Shown here piece after piece: positions 34,281 through 45,951 of a stretch of DNA of 64,000 nucleotides. Position 1 is the stretch's first letter, and every line of letters begins with the position of its first letter. The notes beneath the pieces are model-generated. The model saw only the letters and a list, made by a program, of their open reading frames with translations. It was not told the DNA's origin and searched no databases. Both the position numbers and the translations under genes were made by a program. Source of the DNA: Glandiceps talaboti (taxonomy: Eukaryota; Hemichordata; Enteropneusta; Spengelidae); contig NC_135557.1 of the NCBI RefSeq assembly GCF_964340395.1, forward strand, positions 21,975,225 to 22,039,224. The letters run 5' to 3'.

Positions 34281-35424
34281 GCATTTACTATAAATGCTAA
34301 GAGCTATTATGCATGTGCAGCACAATACATACAATATAACAGTTTCCCTAGCTTTGAAATCATAACTCATTTATGACAGTTCCCGCTAGACTTAAATTCT
34401 CATTTTCTTTTATCCCTTGCGACTTTTATAACATGATAGCACTGATACCTTTTCAGGAAAAGATATACTGTATCACAGCATGTATCATCTATATTTGTTA
34501 AATCCGATTGATAATATTTTTGGGAAGGTATCAATTTCATAAAAGCATTTGATGACATGATATGTGTATAGCTTCATTAATTAAATAGCAATCGCTTTGA
34601 AATTCTTGGCCGCAGGAGATGTACAATGTTGTTAGCATTGAGATAAAAGGATCATCTTTGGTTTTTGATAACATACAGTATCATCTTTGGTGAGACATTC
34701 AAAATGGGAAGACTTGATTGAGAACTCGAGTCACTTACACTGGGGTTATGACCAGTTAATACCATCAGATGGGGGCATTTAGCAAATAGATCTTGGACTA
34801 ATAAAGGGTCAACTAACAGTATTTACTAATTATTTTTGTTGTTTTACCAAGCTTGCTATGACATGTTGTTATGCAATAAAGATTGATTGATTGATTGAAT
34901 GATTAATTAATTGACTAATATCAAATGTAACTCCTATCAATATATGATATAAAACAAAATATTATATATCTACTCTGAAAATCATGTTTCTACACTTTTT
35001 TCATATAAATATCTTCTTTTGCTAATTTTAGTCAATGTCACAGAAAACCTTTGTTTTAATGAAGTGGTGTTCTACCATCATCTACAGACAAAAAACAGTC
35101 ATGCTATTCATAGCAGGCATCCCTCAATAGACATGTGTAATGCACCATTCTAGAAACAATGTCACAAAACTTTGATAGCCTACACCATATTAGATCATCA
35201 TAGATGTAAATAAAACCAGAGAATCAAGACCAGCCACTGACACACCCAGAGTGCTTATATATAAATTTCTTAAATTCATTTTTTACTAATTCAGAAAAGT
35301 AACAGAATATTAATAAATGCTTGCAATAATCTAATTATGGTTTTGGTGTTTATAACCTTAAAAGTTTGAGCATCAAAATATTTCACACTGTTTTTGAATT
35401 AATTAATAACTAAATAACTATGCC
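34281..35424. other. AT-rich intergenic DNA, no gene seen
   Basis: A short (GATT)n run occurs at 34883-34900; otherwise no gene or classified repeat. Confidence 0.45.
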
Positions 35425-35665
35425 AGATTTGATAGCACTACATGACCAAGAACTCATTGGGGATATCAATTGTCAAATGGCTCAGTTCTGAAATCACGAT
35501 ATGGCCAAGCACTCATTGGAGTTATCAATTATCAAATGGCTCAGTTCTGAAATCACGATATGGCCAAGAACTCATTGGGGATATCAATTATCAAATGGCT
35601 TCTGAAATCATGATATGACCAAGAACTCATTGGAGTTATCAATTATCTAATTGCTTCTGAAATAT
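35425..35665 (+). repeat. ~59-bp tandem repeat, four copies
   Basis: Unit GACCAAGAACTCATTGGGGA then TATCAATTATCAAATGGCTCAGTTCTGAAATCACGATAT at 35459-35510, with later copies shortened. Confidence 0.9.
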
Positions 35666-36003
35666 CACTTAAAAGGACTGATCTGTACAAAGTAGTATTG
35701 TATTTCTCATTTGTATTTGATGTCAAATACCACCCAGAGTTAGTAATGTACCTAAAGAGACACTTACATGTAATCTGAGCTTCTGATGAGTGTTTTATGA
35801 AATCATCTTTATATAGTAAGCACCACTGAAAATATCCTAAAATGCGTTGATGAGGTCATGACAGTAAAACACGGTACCAATTAGTATTATAAGGGTTCTT
35901 ATGGAACGACTACAACATTCTTATTACCTGCGATAAACACTATGCTTTACCGACCTGGTGAATATTTTCAAGGATGGTACTAATTAGTTCTTGTACAATA
36001 TCC

Positions 36004-36202
36004 AATTGGTTTTAATTATTTATGAGTAATGTTTCGTCTGTCTATGAACAGGGACGAGGGTGCATACTAAATAGATCATCTCTGCGATCATATCATCGCC
36101 ACTACGCCCTGTAGCGATAAAATCAGCAAATGGAGAGTTTGACAAAGTCTGTTGACCTGAACGGGCGAAACATTAATCATTATAGTAATTAGAACCCTTG
36201 GT
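36004..36202. mobile_element. GTTTCGTC/GGCGAAAC-ended MITE
   Basis: Left end TTTTAATTATTTATGAGTAA followed by TGTTTCGTCTGT; right end CCTGAACGGGCGAAACATTA then ATAGTAATTAGAACC. These are imperfect inverted repeats of about 40 bp around a 110-bp interior. A fragment is at 33960-34080. Confidence 0.75.
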
Positions 36203-36368
36203 TTATGATACCAGAACTAATTATTTCATGACTGCAAACAATATAGCTGTAGTGTTATTTCCGTTTTTGTTTTTTTGTTTCGTGAATATTTTTTGCCAAA
36301 TAAAATCAAATCAAATCAAATCAATTGATATATAAACCAACACAGTACACTTGAAGATACATTAAAAA

Positions 36369-36930
36369 GTTTCCAGCCAATCATGGGGTCTATAACATAG
36401 GAAATAGAAACATTGTCAAGTTCCAAGCCAATCATGGGATCTATAACATAGGAAAATAGAAACATTGGCAAGTTCCCAGCCAATCATGGGATCTATAACA
36501 TAGGAAAATAGAAACATTGCCAAGTTCCCAGCCAATCATGGGATCTATAACATAGGAAATAGAAATGTTGTCAAGTTCCCAGCCAAACATGATCAGTCTA
36601 TAACATGGAAAATAGAAACGTTGTCAAGTTCCCAGCCAATCATGAGGTCTATAACATGGAAAATAGAAACGTTGTCAAGTTTGCAGCCAATCATGAGGTC
36701 TATAACATGGAAAATAGAAACGTTGTCAAGTTTGCAGCCAATCATGAGGTCTATAACACAGGAAATAGAAATGTTGTCAAGTTCCCAGCCAATCATGAGG
36801 TCTATAACATGGAAAATAGAAACACTGTCAAGTTCCCAGCCAATCATGGGATCTCTAACACAGGAAATAGAAATGTTGTCAAGTTCCCAGCCAATCATGA
36901 GGTCTATAACATGGAAAATAGAAACAGTGT
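36369..36930 (+). repeat. 51-bp minisatellite, 11 copies
   Basis: Unit GTTCCCAGCCAATCATGGGA then TCTATAACATAGGAAATAGAAACATTGTCAA. Because 51 is a multiple of three, both strands stay open and give 17-residue repeat peptides; no other sign of coding. Confidence 0.96.
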
Positions 36931-37081
36931 CATATTAATAGAAATACTAATATTACAAGTTGTAACTTGTATCAGCCCTTTAAAATTGCCATTACAACAT
37001 AATACATCAATATTAACGAACTGTAGAACTACTCTGACTGTACATGTATCAGGCCTTTCACTTTAAGAGTTTACTATGATG

Positions 37082-39405
37082 GCAACTCAAAGTAACATGA
37101 CATAAACTATCAACTATATCTCAATTGCTATTTTTCTTCCACTGTCTATGCTTGTATACATGTACACATTATATCAGGCCTATCACATCAAGATGATGTC
37201 AACTTGAAATACTATGTGACAAAAACTATCATCTATATCTCAATTGCTACTTTTTTCCACTGTCTATGCTTGTATACATGTACATGTTATATCAGGCCTA
37301 TCAACTCTAGGTTACTACCATGTCAACTTGAAGTACTACATGATATAAATTATCAACTATATCTCAATTGCTACTTTTCTTCCACTGTCTATGCTTGTAT
37401 ACATGTACACATTATATCAGGCCTATCACATCAAGAGTTTACTACCATGTCAACTTGAAGTACTACATGACATAAACTATCATCTATATCTCAATTGCTA
37501 CTTTTCTTCCACTATCTATGCTTGTATACATGTACATATTATATCAGGCCTATCACATCAAGAGTTTACTATATGTCAACTTGAAGTACTACATGACATA
37601 AACTATCAACTATATCTCAATTGCTATTTTTCTTCCACTGTCTATGCTTGTATACATGTACACATTATATCAGGCCTATCACATCAAGAGTTTACTATAT
37701 GTCAACTTGAAGTACTACATGACATAAACTACCAACTATACCTCAATTGCTACTTTTCTTCCACTGTCTATGCTTGTATACATGTACACATTATATCAGG
37801 CCTATCACATCAAGAGTTTACTACCATGTCAACTTGAAGTACTACATGACATAAACTATCATCTATATCTCAATTGCTACTTTTCTTCCACTGTCTATGC
37901 TTGTATACATGTACACATTATATCAGGCCTATCACATCAAGAGTTTACTATATGTCAACTTGAAGTACTACATGACATAAACTACCAACTATATCTCAAT
38001 TGCTACTTTTCTTCCACTGTCTATGCTTGTATACATATACACATTATATCAGGCCTATCACATCAAGAGTTTACTATATGTCAACTTGAAGTACTAGATG
38101 ACATAAACTATCAACTATATCTCAATTGCTACTTTTCTTCCATTGTCTATGCTTGTATACATGTACACATTACATCAGGCCTATCACATCAAGAGTTTAC
38201 TATATGTCAACTTGAAGTACTACATGACATAAACTATCATCTATATCTCAATTGCTACTTTTCTTCCACTATCTATGCTTGTATACATGTACACATTACA
38301 TCAGGCCTATCACATCAAGAGTTTACTATATGTCAACTTGAAGTACTACGTGACATAAACTATCAACTATATCTCTATTGCTACTTTTCTTCCACTGTCT
38401 ATGCTTGTATACATGTACGCCTGATATCAGGCCTATCACATCAAGAGTTTACTATATGTCAACTTGAAGTACTACATGACATAAACTACCAACTATACCT
38501 CAATTGCTACTTTTCTTCCTCTATAATGCTTGTATAAATGTATACATGTACACATTATATCAGGCCTATCACATCAAGAGTTTACTATATGTCAATTTGA
38601 AGTACTACATGACATAAACTACCAACTATACATCAATTGCTACTTTTCTTCCACTATCTATGCTTGTATACATGTACACATTACATCAGGCCTATCACAT
38701 CAAGAGTTTACTATATGTCAACTTGAAGTACTACATGACATAAACTACCAACTATATCTCAATTGCTATTTTTCTTCCACTGTCTATGCTTGTATACATG
38801 AACACATTATATCAGGCCTATCACATCAAGAGTTTACTATATGTCAATTTGAAGTACTACATGACATAAACTATCAACTATATCTCAATTGCTACTTTTC
38901 TTCCACTGTCTATGCTTGTATACATGTACACATTACATCAGGCCTATCACATCAAGAGTTTACTATATGTCAACTTGAAGTACTACATGACATAAACTAC
39001 CAACTATACCTCAATTGCTACTTTTCTTCCACTGTCTATGCTTGTATACATGTACACATTATATCAGGCCTATCACATCAAGAGTTTACTATATGTCAAC
39101 TTGAAGTACTACGTGACATAAATTACCAACTATATCTCAATTGCTACTTTTCTTCCACTATCTATGCTTGTATACATATACACATTATATCAGGCCTATC
39201 ACATCAAGAGTTTACTATATGTCAACTTGAAGTACTACATGACATAAACTACCAACTATACCTCAATTGCTACTTTTCTTCCACTGTCTATGCTTGTATA
39301 CATGTACGCCTGATATCAGGCCTATCACATCAAGAGTTTACTATATGTCAACTTGAAGTACTACGTGACATAAATTATCAACTATACCTCTATTACTATC
39401 ACATG
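37082..39405 (+). repeat. 126/127-bp satellite-like array, ~18 copies
   Basis: The largest array in the window. Each unit holds TATGTCAACTTGAAGTACTA, ATCTCAATTGCTACTTTTCT, GTATACATGTACACATTATA and CAGGCCTATCACATCAAGAG. Unit length is usually 126 bp, with 127-bp variants (TACCATG for TATATG) that switch frame, so three long open frames tile the array. It lies downstream of the PEA15-like exons. Confidence 0.97.
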
Positions 39406-40305
39406 AGAGATGACATTAAAGGTTAAACATTAATACCACTTAAGATTACATTTCAGACTTACTACTACATCTACATGAACGCTTCATTTCACATGCCCAA
39501 GGACAGATTATCTATGGTAACTGAACAATGTATTGAATCACTGCTATTCACTCTTAGTAGTTAATGTATCTCGGATGGCTGGCAAATATCATTCTCTCAA
39601 ACCAGAGCAGTTATTTCTTCTGCGAACTTCGAAATAAAGAGCCTCTGGTTGGGCATGTACTGGACAGTGCTGTAAAAGAGGCCGCGTTCTGTGACGATGG
39701 GAAATATGTGTATTACATGTACTGCTAGACAGTAGATAATTCCTAGTGGATTTATTTAATTTTTAAAGAGACTTATAGAGTTTAACTTAAATCTATCACA
39801 CACAAAATGCAATAAATGAATGCTGTCTTCTGTGGACCCTTTCATGAAAGGTTAAAGTGACATTTTAATACTTTGCATACAGTATTACTTTTCACAATGG
39901 ATATCCCTCCCCTCCTAAAGAGTCTTCCTAGTTCAAGAATAATGCTATACATTGTACATCAACAGTTTCCATTAAAATCAAACTTAGGGGGTAACAATTT
40001 GCATATTTAATTGTTAAAAGTATAGCCTATATAGGACAAATGTAATTTTGACAGTGGCAATTATATTTCTCAAGATGTACATGTAATGGTGAGATCATGA
40101 ATATAACTTACAGTACCTTGGTTGTCATGGGAATCAAACACTATATGTAAGCTAAAGACTTAGTGTAGTAAATGACAAATTATAAGTGAGCTAATGACTA
40201 GGCTAACTGGTGGAATGATAACTTTTGGAGAGAGAAAATACCACTTAATAATTAAATATTTGCGTGACCAAGGTCTGCAGTTGTCAGATCAACTGTCACA
40301 ACGTG
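39406..40305. other. Unique DNA; possible 3' part of PEA15-like gene
   Basis: Contains the weak terminal-exon candidate at 39611-39669 on the minus strand. No other coding signal. Confidence 0.35.
39611..39669 (-). CDS. Candidate last exon of PEA15-like gene
   Basis: A good acceptor (GCCTCTTTTACAG on the minus strand) lies directly before 39669. Entered in the phase left by the 40819-40962 exon, it gives about 20 residues ending RSSQKK and a TAA. The length is what PEA15 needs after KYK, but the sequence has no similarity to the usual acidic DIIRQPSEEE tail. Offered as a low-confidence candidate only. Confidence 0.18.
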
Positions 40306-40680
40306 GAGTCATGATGGGTGAATGGTTAGAGTAGGTGGCTAGGAATCTGCAGGGTGCAGGTTTTCGAGTCATGATGGGTTGAAGGTTCAAGCCTTGTCAT
40401 TGCCTTTGTTTCTGAATGGCTAAAGTCCTTGGGCAAGATTTGAACCACGATTGTGCCTCAGTCAACCCAGCTGTATAATTGAGGACCTGGTAGGGTAGGG
40501 GTTGCAATGTGATTGCTTTAATCCTATGCGCTTAAATGGCTGCAATGGATTGTATGAGTTCAGGAAGTAAAGGGTCATTGTGCCACTATAGATCCATGCC
40601 AGGGCAATAAATGCCAAGTGCCTTGAACACAGCGTGGGAAAGTGCTACATAAAAACCAACATTTTTATTATTATTATTAA
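40306..40680 (+). mobile_element. SINE with conserved core and (TTA)n tail
   Basis: A tRNA-like head (GGTTTTCGAGTC B-box-like) is followed by GTCCTTGGGCAAGATTTGAA, TGCCTCAGTCAACCCAGCTG and GGACCTGGTAGGG. This core type recurs in many invertebrate SINEs. The tail is AGTGCTACATAAAAACCAAC then TTATTATTA. A reversed copy is at 56090-56423. Confidence 0.78.
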
Positions 40681-40818
40681 TTAGCAAACTATTGTATTCA
40701 TTTCTAACTTACCATTCCAAAGTAACTACATGTACAAGTTACTGTCCTATTGATTCTTGGAACAATGAACAATACAGTCTCCATTTTACAAAGTTACTTG
40801 TCACAATATAAGTAATAC

Positions 40819-40962
40819 CTTTGTATTTCCTTGCCGGTCCAGATGTACATTCTTGTTTTGGTTCCGATACACCTGTTACTTTTTCCCGATATTCCAGCAT
40901 CTGTGTCACAAGGTCTGGTCGACATATCTTTTCCAAGGCATGTTCAAAGTAGTTAAAATTAT
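40819..40962 (-). CDS. PEA15: PEA15-like exon 2
   Basis: The acceptor TTCTTTGTTAAATAG precedes 40962. The exon completes Asp59 and encodes NFNYFEHALEKICRPDLVTQ and on to GPARKYK (residues 60-106), then AAG|GTATTA as donor in phase 1. This is DED helices 4-6 with RPDL plus the start of the C-terminal tail. The PEA-15 Ser104 region corresponds to CTSGPARKYK here, with Thr98 and Ser99 as possible counterparts. Confidence 0.85.
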
Positions 40963-43900
40963 CTATTTAACAAAGAACACAAAGATGTCATGAGAATTAC
41001 TCAAAACTTCAAATAATTTGTTTTATATTTGTTTTAAATAGTTTTAATCATGAATAGTGATCATAATAAGTTGTATAAACATTGAACCTTGTCGTAATAT
41101 TTGAATGTTTTGTTGTCAGTTAATTAGTTTGCTATAAAAGGGAATGCCACTTCAGGGAAATGAAGTACTTTTGGGTTGGAGAGTCACTTCGTGTTTTCAC
41201 ATCACATAAATTTTGCTCAACTGCCAAGAAACACTCTCACCAGCTGGTGTTCTCTAATTTTAATTGATTGTCATATTTTCCTTGGCCAGAATTTGTCTTC
41301 GCTGTCCGGACCCTTGATTGCTTTGTTGTTATTTTGTGTACTGATTCCACTCAGAGATCACCTTAACCAATGGCACAACACCATTACGCTGATGATGTCT
41401 GAGTGATTCAGATGAGAGCTACATAGTCACTTGAAAAACTAGATTCCAATAAGGTCACTATTACTCCAACAATTGATACATTACTGTACACACATAGCAA
41501 AAATATCCAAAAAATTAGCAAAGCTAGTGTAGTTTGTATCCCTAGTGACATACAAACAAACAAACAAACAAACAAACAAACAAACAAACAAACACATCAA
41601 AAAGACATTTGAAAGACATTTAAAAACAAATAACAAAACACCAATGAACAATACTAGGTAATTAAAACTGACACACCTACAAATTTCCAAAATCTGATTG
41701 ACAAATTAAAGAAAAACAAAGCAATTGATCTTGAATTTGCAATACTTGCTAAGTTTGAAGTTAACGAGCTTTTGTTATACAAGCATCACAAATATTAAAC
41801 TCGGTATTTCCTAAATTGATTTTGACAATATCTTTTAGAAACTGAAAGTCTGAGTAACTAAATGATCCTTTATTCCTATCCATCAGGTTTGTGTTTCTGT
41901 GGAAACTGCAACAATCTGGGATCGTTAAGATCTATGATTGCCATGGAAACAAATAAGGGAATAGGAATCGATGGTATTGGTCAATACAATTAGGTACAGT
42001 GGTAGAGCTACAAACATTACTTCATTTCCAAATTAATTCCTGCTAATTTTTTGAGAAATGCTGTAGAGGATCTAAAAACACAGAAATGCTTGACTTTATT
42101 GAATAAGCGTGACTTGTTTGCAAATTCAGTCATGACATTTTGAAAATCATAACATATTTGAGTTCACAGCATTTTCAATCATTGATCGGTTACTTTTTTT
42201 CTTCAAACCTCATGGCACCTGTCAATAAGACAAACCATTTTATATAAAAAAGGCCGATACATGTATTTAAACTAAATAACTGTCTGTGTCAACACTTCTA
42301 CATCAATGAACACAGAATTCCCATACTCCCTTCAAGACACACAATCTTAGGGTCAATAATTCCTATAGGTTGAATTCCACACACTATTACACTAGTAGGC
42401 TTGTTTTAGAACAAGAATCGAAAATTGAGTGGGCTGTGGAAAAAATCAAGGCCTCTAAATTTGTGGCAACATATAGCAGCACAGTTGTCAGTGGCTAGAC
42501 AAAATCTTTCAACACGTTTTCAAATAATTCATTTGAATGTTGAAGGAATTCTGTATATACATTGATGGACTACAATATTGGAGTGTTCATTTATTCTAAA
42601 TATATGTATCAACCTTTTTATACAAAATGGTTGTATTATTGACAGGTGCAATGTGGTTTCACTATAAAAACACCCCCACCCAATCGATGATTTTAAATGC
42701 TGTGAACTCATAAACAATTTATGGAATTTATAATTCTTAAATGTCATAATTGCAAACATTGAGTCACCTTTATTGTATAAAGTCAAGCATTCTGTGTTTC
42801 CTTTATTGTAGCATTTCTCAACTTATAACCTTTTCAGTATTATCCGGACCTTTTTATGAGAACTATATCATTAATCCTTTCCACGTCTACTATGTGTACA
42901 ACATGTCAATCAAACACATCAAGCATGCTAAGACTTAGACTGTAATGTTTTACAGCAAATTGTACAGACCAGAATCTTTTCAGTATTATCTGGACCCCTT
43001 TCGTAAGAAATATACCACTAATCGTTTTGGTGTCTAGTATGTGTTACAAGGTTTAACATTTTGATGGATTATTATACGTAATCACTTTAATCTCCTACAC
43101 ATAGCTTTGCACATGCTACATGTCACATGTAATGTAAAGTAGTACTGCATAAAATAAAAGTTAGTCTCCCTCCTGTAGCTATATACACAGGTGAGATTTC
43201 ACACTTTATGTTAAAGTGGCCATATGGATGAGAATTTGGTATTTATTTTGGATTTTTATTTGATAAAATAGCTCCACTGTGCTTTTATACTTGAAAAAAT
43301 AATGCGAAAGAGTATATACCAAGTCCATGTTCATAACTCAATACATTGCAAAAAGATGGAAAAAGTGTAAAAAGTTTGTTATTGTATGTACAATAACAAA
43401 CATTTTATACATTGTTTAATGTTTTGCAGTTTATTGAGTTATGAACATAGACTTGGTATATGCTCTTTCGCATTATTTTTTCAAGTATAAAAACATAGTG
43501 GAGCTGTTTTATCAAATAAAAATCCAAAATAAATACCAAATTCTCATCCATATGGCCACTTTAATGGTACTGGATTAAACTTATGGTAATCTCCCCTATA
43601 TGTATATATATATATATCACTACACATGTTACTTGATGTCACAGTTTATCTTAGGGGCACTGGATTAAGGAAATGGTAATCTCCCCTATATATATCACTA
43701 CATTTATGCACATGTTACTTGATGTCACAGTTTATCTTAGGGGCACTGGATTAAGGAAATGGTAATCTCCCATGTATAGCTATAAACATGTAATTATTAG
43801 ATGTTACATTTCAAGTCATTCTTGCAAACCAGAGATGTTATTTCTTCAGCGACACTGTAAAATAGTTAGTGGCATTGGATTTATAACTGCTTATCTCCCT

Positions 43901-44440
43901 AATTGTAATTGCATATACACGTTAATATATGTCATATTTCAAGTTAGTGGTATTGGATTTGTAATGCTTTAATATCTCCCTTGTAACTGCACAGATCCAC
44001 AGTCGTGTTATTAGATGTAACACTTCATTCTAGTGGCATTGGATAAAGTAAATGGTTATATCTCTATCATGGCTGTACATGTGAGATGTCAAGCATAAAG
44101 TAAATGTCAATTGCTATATACAGTGAGATGTCACATGTCAATGTAAGAGGCATTAGATTATATTACTATCTCTGAAGGGTAGATTTAAAAACATGATATA
44201 AACACCAGCTGTGGCAGCTGATTTAGAAATCCTGATATCAGTTTAGTAGATACTATCTCATCAAATCACCCTAGGTGCTGGATTCTACATTTAATAAGTC
44301 TGGCTACATCAAATAATGTATAGTTATATTAAACTAGTTATAAAACAAATGCTTTTAGTCTATTTTAGATGCTGAGGTGTTTGGACAGGAAGGAGTGCTG
44401 TCAAATAAATCGGGAATTATTTTCTCTCTTGTCTTCTTTT

Positions 44441-44496
<56 letters not shown>

Positions 44497-45930
44497 TTCT
44501 TTTTGTGTCTGTCTGTGTGTGTATCTGTCTGTCTGTCTGTCTGTGTGTGCTGTACATGTGGATGTGTAATTTACATACGTGAACACCTGGGATCATAAAA
44601 AACACTTGACATTCTTTGGCAGGTGTTTCTGACACTTTTACTGGATGTTTTAACTTGATGTGCCTAGTGTTTTGCAAATGTGATCTAGAGACATGTACAT
44701 ATCTGTATAAAATGGTGAAATGAACGTTACAGTGATGTTATATTCAACCTTTTTTACTGGATTCAAACACTTGTAACATTTAACATAAATATTTTATATA
44801 CTAATGTTTTTACTCTTGATAAGACTATTAAAGTCAATATGGTTAAAATTCTCAGTATCTGTTGTAGAATTCTACCATCTAGGTGTCATATAGATAATCA
44901 ATCTGATTAAAATCTGATGTTAAGAAAGCAGAAACTAGATGTCTTTATTTACCTCTATTTCCATCCTGCTGTGACAGCTGTTTTGTTCCGAGTGATCGCC
45001 GTCTTCCCACATCTGACCCTATGTATTATAGACAAATCCGTTTGAATCTTAAGGATCTCGTGCATTTGAGTAGCCAATCAGGATGAGTGTTACATTGGCA
45101 GCTGCGCACACTGGAGAAATTGAAAAAAACAAGCAAACGAAGTACCCTTACACACGCGAAGGTCAACACATATGGAGACTCTCTGAATGATTTTGAAAGA
45201 AGCATGCTGATTGGTTGAAGAAACATTTCAAGATCCAAGAGATTCAGACGGGATTGTCTATTACACAGGGTCAGATTTGGGAAGGCGGCAATCACCTGGA
45301 ACAAAACAAGTGTCACAACACGATGGAAATAAAGGTAATTAAGACATCTAGTTTCTGTTTTCACCACATCAGATTTTAATCAGATTGAAAGATATTGACT
45401 TTTTGATTTCTTGGTTGACATCACGACTTCCACTCCACCCTCCCCACACACTACCCAGTACACATACATTACGGTATAAGCATACATGAGAATAAGTCAA
45501 CCTTCTTGTTCTATTTTGACCCTCTAGCATTAGATCAACTGCCATTGCACTTACAGAGAATTGGAAATAAAGAGCTCTTTCTCTAACATGCTGAGATCAT
45601 CATGTTCAGACAATAATGATGAGAATTTTACTGAATACATAATTATCATCAATTCTCATACTAATAATTCAAAAAATTAATTTCAATTAAAGAAGTTAAA
45701 AAATCTACTAATTCCTATCTAAATAAATCTAAAGTGATAAATTTTTGCTACTTACCTTTTCCTAATTTACCAACTTTTTCTAAGTATCTAAATAAATCTT
45801 TGTGTTCTTTGATTTTGTCCTTGTCATCTGCTGGTATGACATCAGAGCAGGCTGCCACTAATGCTTTCAGTTCTAAGTCTGATATGTTATCACTAAGCTT
45901 CTGTAACAGATCACTGTAATCGTCCGCCAT
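40819..45930 (-). CDS. PEA15: PEA15-like death effector domain protein (partial)
   Basis: Two minus-strand exons, 45756-45930 and 40819-40962, join in phase (G|AT = Asp59) to encode 106 residues plus one base. They align along their length with vertebrate PEA-15, a small DED protein that binds ERK1/2 and FADD and regulates MAPK output and apoptosis in the cytoplasm. Seen: MADDYSDLLQKLSDNIS start, a six-helix DED, RPDL at 73-76 (the DED RxDL motif) with acidic Glu20 as charge-triad partner, and GPARKYK at 100-106 where PEA-15 has IPSAKKYK. The final ~20 residues are in a further exon not securely found, so the entry is partial. The family could also include longer DED proteins, but the KYK tail favours PEA15. 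Confidence 0.82.
43211..43564. mobile_element. TTAA-flanked palindromic MITE, copy 2
   Basis: TTAA-AGTGGCCATATGGATG at the left and CATCCATATGGCCACT-TTAA at the right, with arms of about 165 bp pairing almost throughout and a GTTTGTTATTGTATGTACAA centre. This is the best-preserved copy; relatives are at 23546-23910, 23921-24043 and 30372-30410. Confidence 0.92.
43565..44160 (+). repeat. Decayed ~100-bp tandem repeats
   Basis: Units begin GGCACTGGATTAAGGAAATG and contain TAATCTCCCCTATAT and CATGTTACTTGATGTCACAG. The first three are clear, the later ones progressively diverged. Confidence 0.85.
44440..44500 (+). repeat. (TTTC)n microsatellite
   Basis: About 14 TTTC units followed by TGTC/TGTG repeats to 44548. 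FLSFFLS and KERKKE frames are artefacts. Confidence 0.97.
44899..45387. mobile_element. Foldback element, ~489 bp
   Basis: CAATCTGATTAAAATCTGAT at the left and its complement ending at 45387 at the right. The arms extend inward about 170 bp with imperfect pairing, for example CAGAAACTAGATGTCTT and TCTGACCCTATGTATTATAG against their complements. It lies 370 bp from the first PEA15-like exon. The minus-strand open frame inside it is not a gene. Confidence 0.85.
45756..45930 (-). CDS. PEA15: PEA15-like exon 1 (DED N-terminal half)
   Basis: ATG at 45930-45928 in a strong context (CCAAGATGG), encoding 58 residues plus one base up to AAAAG|GTAAGT. A TGTATTTCTGTATTTTGCTGCAG acceptor (minus strand) lies about 20 bp before the ATG, so an upstream noncoding exon is likely. 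The start overlaps AAGATGGCGG, a YY1-like motif often found at animal gene starts, which leaves open that transcription begins here. Confidence 0.87.
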
Positions 45931-45951
45931 CTTGGAAAAACTTCCTGTCTG

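Larger units (their letters stand above)
40963..45755 (-). other. Intron of PEA15-like gene
   Basis: A 4793-bp intron holding a (CAAA)n run (41551-41592), the full TTAA MITE, decayed ~100-bp repeats, a (TTTC)n tract and a foldback element. The stretch 41593-43210 shows nothing recognisable. Confidence 0.75.

Noticed and set aside
36593-37066. Open frames on both strands with 17-residue repeats
   Set aside because: Direct result of the 51-bp minisatellite; both strands are open for the same arithmetic reason.
37391-39426. Three long open frames with 42-residue repeats
   Set aside because: They follow the 126-bp array unit, change frame wherever a 127-bp unit occurs, and have no start context, splice sites or recognisable domain. 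Openness follows from unit length divisible by three and homogenisation.
45026-45367. 113-residue minus-strand frame near the PEA15-like exon
   Set aside because: It lies within the foldback element and includes its right arm; no family signature.
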